A stretch of DNA of 64,000 bases from Acidobacterium sp. (GTDB taxonomy: Bacteria; Acidobacteriota; Vicinamibacteria; Vicinamibacterales; UBA2999): assembly GCA_002737365.1 (NCBI GenBank), contig NSIL01000007.1, forward strand, positions 56,400 through 120,399, in the 5' to 3' direction. Shown here piece after piece: positions 62,130-64,000 of this stretch. A program made the translations under genes and the position numbers. Position 1 is the stretch's first letter, and each line of letters begins with the position of its first letter. The notes under the pieces are model-generated. The model was not told where the DNA came from. It made no database searches and saw nothing but the letters and a program-made list of their open reading frames with translations.

Positions 62130-62158
62130 TGTAGGGCGCCCCTTTATGGGGCGCCGTG
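62130..62158. repeat. TGTAGGGC hairpin repeat, copy 1 (between msrP and msrQ)
   Basis: GGCGCCCC, TTTAT and GGGGCGCC form an 8-bp stem with a 5-base loop, flanked by TGTAG and GTG. Two similar copies lie at 62783 and 63029. The ends and loop are conserved while the stem covaries. Confidence 0.75.
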
Positions 62159-62165
62159 ATCAAAC

Positions 62166-62774
62166 GTGACGCAAACACCATGGCGGCGACGGGTCTTCAA
62201 GCCCGTCGTCTGGCTAGCCTGCCTCACTCCCGCGGGGTTGCTGCTCTATGACGGCTTCCAGGGAGAACTGGGCGCTAACCCCGTCGAAACCATTACCAAC
62301 ACCACCGGCATCTGGACGCTGCGGCTGATCGTCGCCGGCCTGGCCATTACGCCGTTGCGATGGGCGACCGGCCTCAATCCGCTCATCAACTACCGCCGCC
62401 TCGTCGGCCTGTTCGCGTTCTTCTACGGCACGCTGCACTTCCTTACCTACTTCATCCTCGATCACCAGCTCGAGTTCAGCGGGCTGTGGGACGACGTGGT
62501 GAAGCGGCCGTACATCACCGCGGGGTTCACGGCGTTCGTGCTGATGATTCCGCTGGCCCTCACCTCGACCACCGGCTGGATCCGCCGCATGGGCGGCAAG
62601 CGCTGGAACCTGCTGCACCGGCTGGTCTACATCACGGCCCTGGCGGGCGTGCTGCACTATTTCTGGAAGGTGAAGCTCGACGCCACGTATCCCATTTATT
62701 ACGGCATCGGCGTGGCGGTCTTGCTCGGCATTCGCTTGTGGCGTACCTACCGCCCCACCTCGGCATCTCACTGA
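62166..62774 (+). CDS. msrQ: MsrQ: heme-binding membrane subunit
   Basis: 202 residues from a GTG. About six membrane helices of the ferric-reductase-like type are present. Heme-binding His residues appear in YGTLHFLTYFILDHQ and GVLHYFWKVKLD, plus HRLVYITALAGVLHY. It passes electrons from the quinol pool to MsrP. It starts 43 bp after msrP with the hairpin repeat in between. Confidence 0.93.
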   Translation: MTQTPWRRRVFKPVVWLACLTPAGLLLYDGFQGELGANPVETITNTTGIWTLRLIVAGLAITPLRWATGLNPLINYRRLVGLFAFFYGTLHFLTYFILDHQLEFSGLWDDVVKRPYITAGFTAFVLMIPLALTSTTGWIRRMGGKRWNLLHRLVYITALAGVLHYFWKVKLDATYPIYYGIGVAVLLGIRLWRTYRPTSASH

Positions 62775-62782
62775 CTATTACT

Positions 62783-62812
62783 TGTAGGGCCCCCCTTGAT
62801 GGGGGACCGACC
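62783..62812. repeat. TGTAGGGC hairpin repeat, copy 2 (after msrQ)
   Basis: GGCCCCCC, TTGAT and GGGGGACC form a stem with one mismatch, in the same context TGTAG. It directly precedes the promoter of the leader ORF. Confidence 0.65.
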
Positions 62813-62814
62813 GC

Positions 62815-62844
62815 TTGACAGAACACGACCGATTCAGGGATAAC
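62815..62844 (+). promoter_or_regulatory. Promoter of the cysteine-rich leader
   Basis: TTGACA (62815-62820), an 18-bp spacer and GATAAC (62839-62844) form a sigma70-like promoter. The start of the leader ORF is 10 bp after the -10, so the transcript should be nearly leaderless. Confidence 0.7.
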
Positions 62845-62853
62845 AGGCAAGTC

Positions 62854-62928
62854 ATGAAGAACGTGCGGACCAGTTCGTGTTGTTGCGTCGGGGGTTCCTC
62901 CGACGCCTGTCGTGCTGTGTCCACCTAA
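62854..62928 (+). CDS. 24-codon leader peptide with three consecutive Cys codons
   Basis: ATG at 62854, TAA at 62926. The peptide starts MKNVRTSSCCCVGG and has another Cys at codon 19. TGT TGT TGC at 62878-62886 are the consecutive Cys codons. Such a run in a tiny ORF is typical of amino-acid attenuation leaders. The stop codon is followed by hairpins and a terminator. Poly-Cys leader peptides are known in actinobacteria (CALP); I know of none described in acidobacteria. Confidence 0.6.
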   Translation: MKNVRTSSCCCVGGSSDACRAVST

Positions 62929-62991
62929 GCCGCACTGGTTGTTCTGAAGCCAGCCGGCTTCAAAGTTCTCAGCCGATTCGAGGCCCGGAGG
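62885..62991 (+). ncRNA. Attenuator: mutually exclusive RNA hairpins
   Basis: Hairpin 1: GCGTCGG (62885-62891) pairs with CCGACGC (62900-62906) inside the leader ORF, immediately after the Cys codons. CCTCCG (62897-62902) can instead pair with CGGAGG (62986-62991), which is the 5' arm of the terminator. A ribosome stalled on the Cys codons would mask the 5' arm of hairpin 1 and favour the second pairing. A separate hairpin GAAGCC/GGCTTC lies at 62945-62961. Confidence 0.5.
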
Positions 62992-63017
62992 TGAAAACCT
63001 CCGGGCCTTTTGCTTTG
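62982..63017 (+). terminator. Intrinsic terminator between leader ORF and TlpA-like gene
   Basis: GGCCCGGAGGT (62982-62992), loop GAAA, ACCTCCGGGCC (62997-63007) is a perfect 11-bp stem with a GNRA tetraloop. TTTTGCTTTG follows. The downstream gene starts 49 bp later, so this is a terminator inside a leader, not at an operon end. Confidence 0.9.
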
Positions 63018-63028
63018 TCCGTGGTTTT

Positions 63029-63056
63029 GTAGGGCACCCCTTTATGGGGTGCCGTG
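63029..63056. repeat. TGTAGGGC hairpin repeat, copy 3 (before TlpA-like gene)
   Basis: GGCACCCC, TTTAT and GGGGTGCC form a perfect 8-bp stem in the TGTAG...GTG context. It sits between the terminator and the ribosome site. Confidence 0.75.
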
Positions 63057-63065
63057 GAGAAGAAC

Positions 63066-64000
63066 ATGAATACTTCAATTCGTTACGCGCTCGCCGCCTT
63101 AATGCTCGCCGCGTCGTTCGCCACCTCACCCTCCGCCCAGGCGCCGTCGCCCGCCGGCCTCTGGGACGCCGCCGTCGTCGTCGGCGGACTCGAGATCCCG
63201 TTCCGCTTTGAAATCAGCGGCACCGGTCTGTCGGTGAGCGGCTGGTTCTTCAACGGCGACGAGAAGGTCGTGTCGACGGGAGGGAAGTTCGAGAACGGCT
63301 CGCTCGTCCTCAACTTCGATCATTACGCCACCTCGGTGTCGGCGACGTTCGTCGATGGCCGCCTCACCGGCTTTTACAATCGCGCCACGGGGTTCTACCC
63401 GTTCTACGCGAAGCGCTTCGCGCCGCCGGCGGCGTTCCCTAACGAGGTGCCGGCCATTGACGGCGTGTGGCAGATCGGCGGCGTCAAGAGCAACAAGGGC
63501 GAGGCGGCCTGGCGCTTGATCGTCCGCCAGTCAGGCGCTGAAGTCACCGCCGCCATCCTGCGCGTCGACGGCGACACCGGTGCACTCGCGGGTACGTTCC
63601 GCGACGGCAAGTTCATTGTCAGCCACTTCTCTGGGGCGCGGCCGCTGGTGCTCGAACTGACGCCGACGAAAGACGGCGGCCTCGAGATTCTTCGTAACCG
63701 GACCGAGAATCTGGTGGCCGTGCGTGCGAAGGATGCCAAGCTGAAGGACGGACCCGAGCCGACCGACCCGTCACGCCATTCGAGCGTGAAAGATCCGACC
63801 GAGCTCTTCAAGTTCAGCTTCCCCGGCGTGGACGGCAAGGTATTGTCGAACACCGACGAGCGCTTCCGCGGTAAGGTCGTGATTGTCAGCATCAGCGGCA
63901 GCTGGTGTCCGAACTGCCACGACGAGGCGCCGTTCCTGGCTGAGCTCTACCGGAAGTACCAGTCGAAGGGCCTCGAAATCGTGGCGTTGTCGTTCGAGGA
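63066..64000 (+). CDS. Exported TlpA-like thioredoxin-fold protein, 3'-truncated
   Basis: The ATG at 63066 follows GGAGAAG by 3 bases, and the frame is open to the window end (about 311 residues). A signal peptide ends near PSAQAPSP. Residues about 30-240 form beta-rich domains of the type found N-terminal to TlpA domains in acidobacteria. The thioredoxin-like domain starts at FSFPGVDGKVLSNTDERFRG, with the redox motif SWCPNCHDEAPFL (CPNC). It is probably a periplasmic thiol reductase or peroxiredoxin-like protein. The attenuator upstream suggests cysteine- or thiol-dependent expression; msrPQ, also periplasmic sulfur redox, lies just upstream. Confidence 0.85.
   Translation, partial: MNTSIRYALAALMLAASFATSPSAQAPSPAGLWDAAVVVGGLEIPFRFEISGTGLSVSGWFFNGDEKVVSTGGKFENGSLVLNFDHYATSVSATFVDGRLTGFYNRATGFYPFYAKRFAPPAAFPNEVPAIDGVWQIGGVKSNKGEAAWRLIVRQSGAEVTAAILRVDGDTGALAGTFRDGKFIVSHFSGARPLVLELTPTKDGGLEILRNRTENLVAVRAKDAKLKDGPEPTDPSRHSSVKDPTELFKFSFPGVDGKVLSNTDERFRGKVVIVSISGSWCPNCHDEAPFLAELYRKYQSKGLEIVALSFE

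Overview
The window comes from a high-GC Gram-negative bacterium, most likely an acidobacterium of the Vicinamibacteria type. This is inferred from two very large TonB-dependent receptors with an N-terminal carboxypeptidase-regulatory (Oar-like) domain, a secreted 'PDLQGNW' family protein, a FHA-GAF-SpoIIE phosphatase, an ImuA/ImuB/DnaE2 mutasome and many short dispersed repeats. No rRNA, tRNA, CRISPR array, transposase or phage gene was seen. Coding density is high. Most genes form short operons with ATGA/TGATG overlaps.

Layout. 1-5.6 kb: the end of a DUF4175-like coiled-coil protein, a VWA membrane protein and an exported caspase-fold protein that seems to lack its catalytic Cys. 5.6-10.5 kb: a rhomboid protease, a zinc-ribbon peptide, a FHA-GAF-PP2C phosphatase, a 2-isopropylmalate-synthase-like enzyme and a glutaminyl-cyclase-like M28 protein. 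10.5-17.8 kb (minus strand): ppx - pstS - pstC - pstA - pstB - phoU - gltA - M28 protein. 17.8-23 kb: CHAD, SixA, a lipid kinase, a response regulator, a frameshifted glycosyltransferase and a PHP phosphoesterase. 23-31 kb: a DASS transporter, arsR-GDPD-phoX, a divergent Cys-tailed flavoprotein and an octaheme cytochrome. 31-38.7 kb: sodC, TonB receptor 1, DUF47 regulator-pit and phoB-phoR. 38.7-44.7 kb: small secreted proteins, decayed genes, greB and an MFS exporter. 44.7-50.3 kb: imuA-imuB-dnaE2. 50.3-60 kb: SDR-DUF2867, dps, a triple-RidA protein, a SET protein, a transpeptidase/SpoIID/metalloprotease fusion, a vapBC-type pair and TonB receptor 2. 60-64 kb: a broken DUF1175 gene, msrP-msrQ, and a cysteine-rich leader ORF with a terminator in front of a TlpA-like protein cut by the window edge.

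Two themes join the genes. The first is phosphate: Pst and Pit uptake, PhoU, a DUF47 regulator, PhoB/PhoR, Ppx, CHAD, PhoX and a GDPD-like hydrolase lie within about 28 kb. Several 11-bp-periodic Pho-box-like repeats lie between them, three sharing GTTAATTC. The second is short-repeat invasion of genes: heptamer arrays and palindromes are embedded in frame in imuA, imuB, dnaE2 and the SpoIID fusion, and three related hairpins surround msrPQ.

The most novel candidate is at 62815-63017: a consensus promoter, an almost leaderless 24-codon ORF with three consecutive Cys codons, mutually exclusive hairpins and a perfect GNRA-loop terminator. Together they look like a cysteine-responsive transcription attenuator for an exported thioredoxin-like protein.
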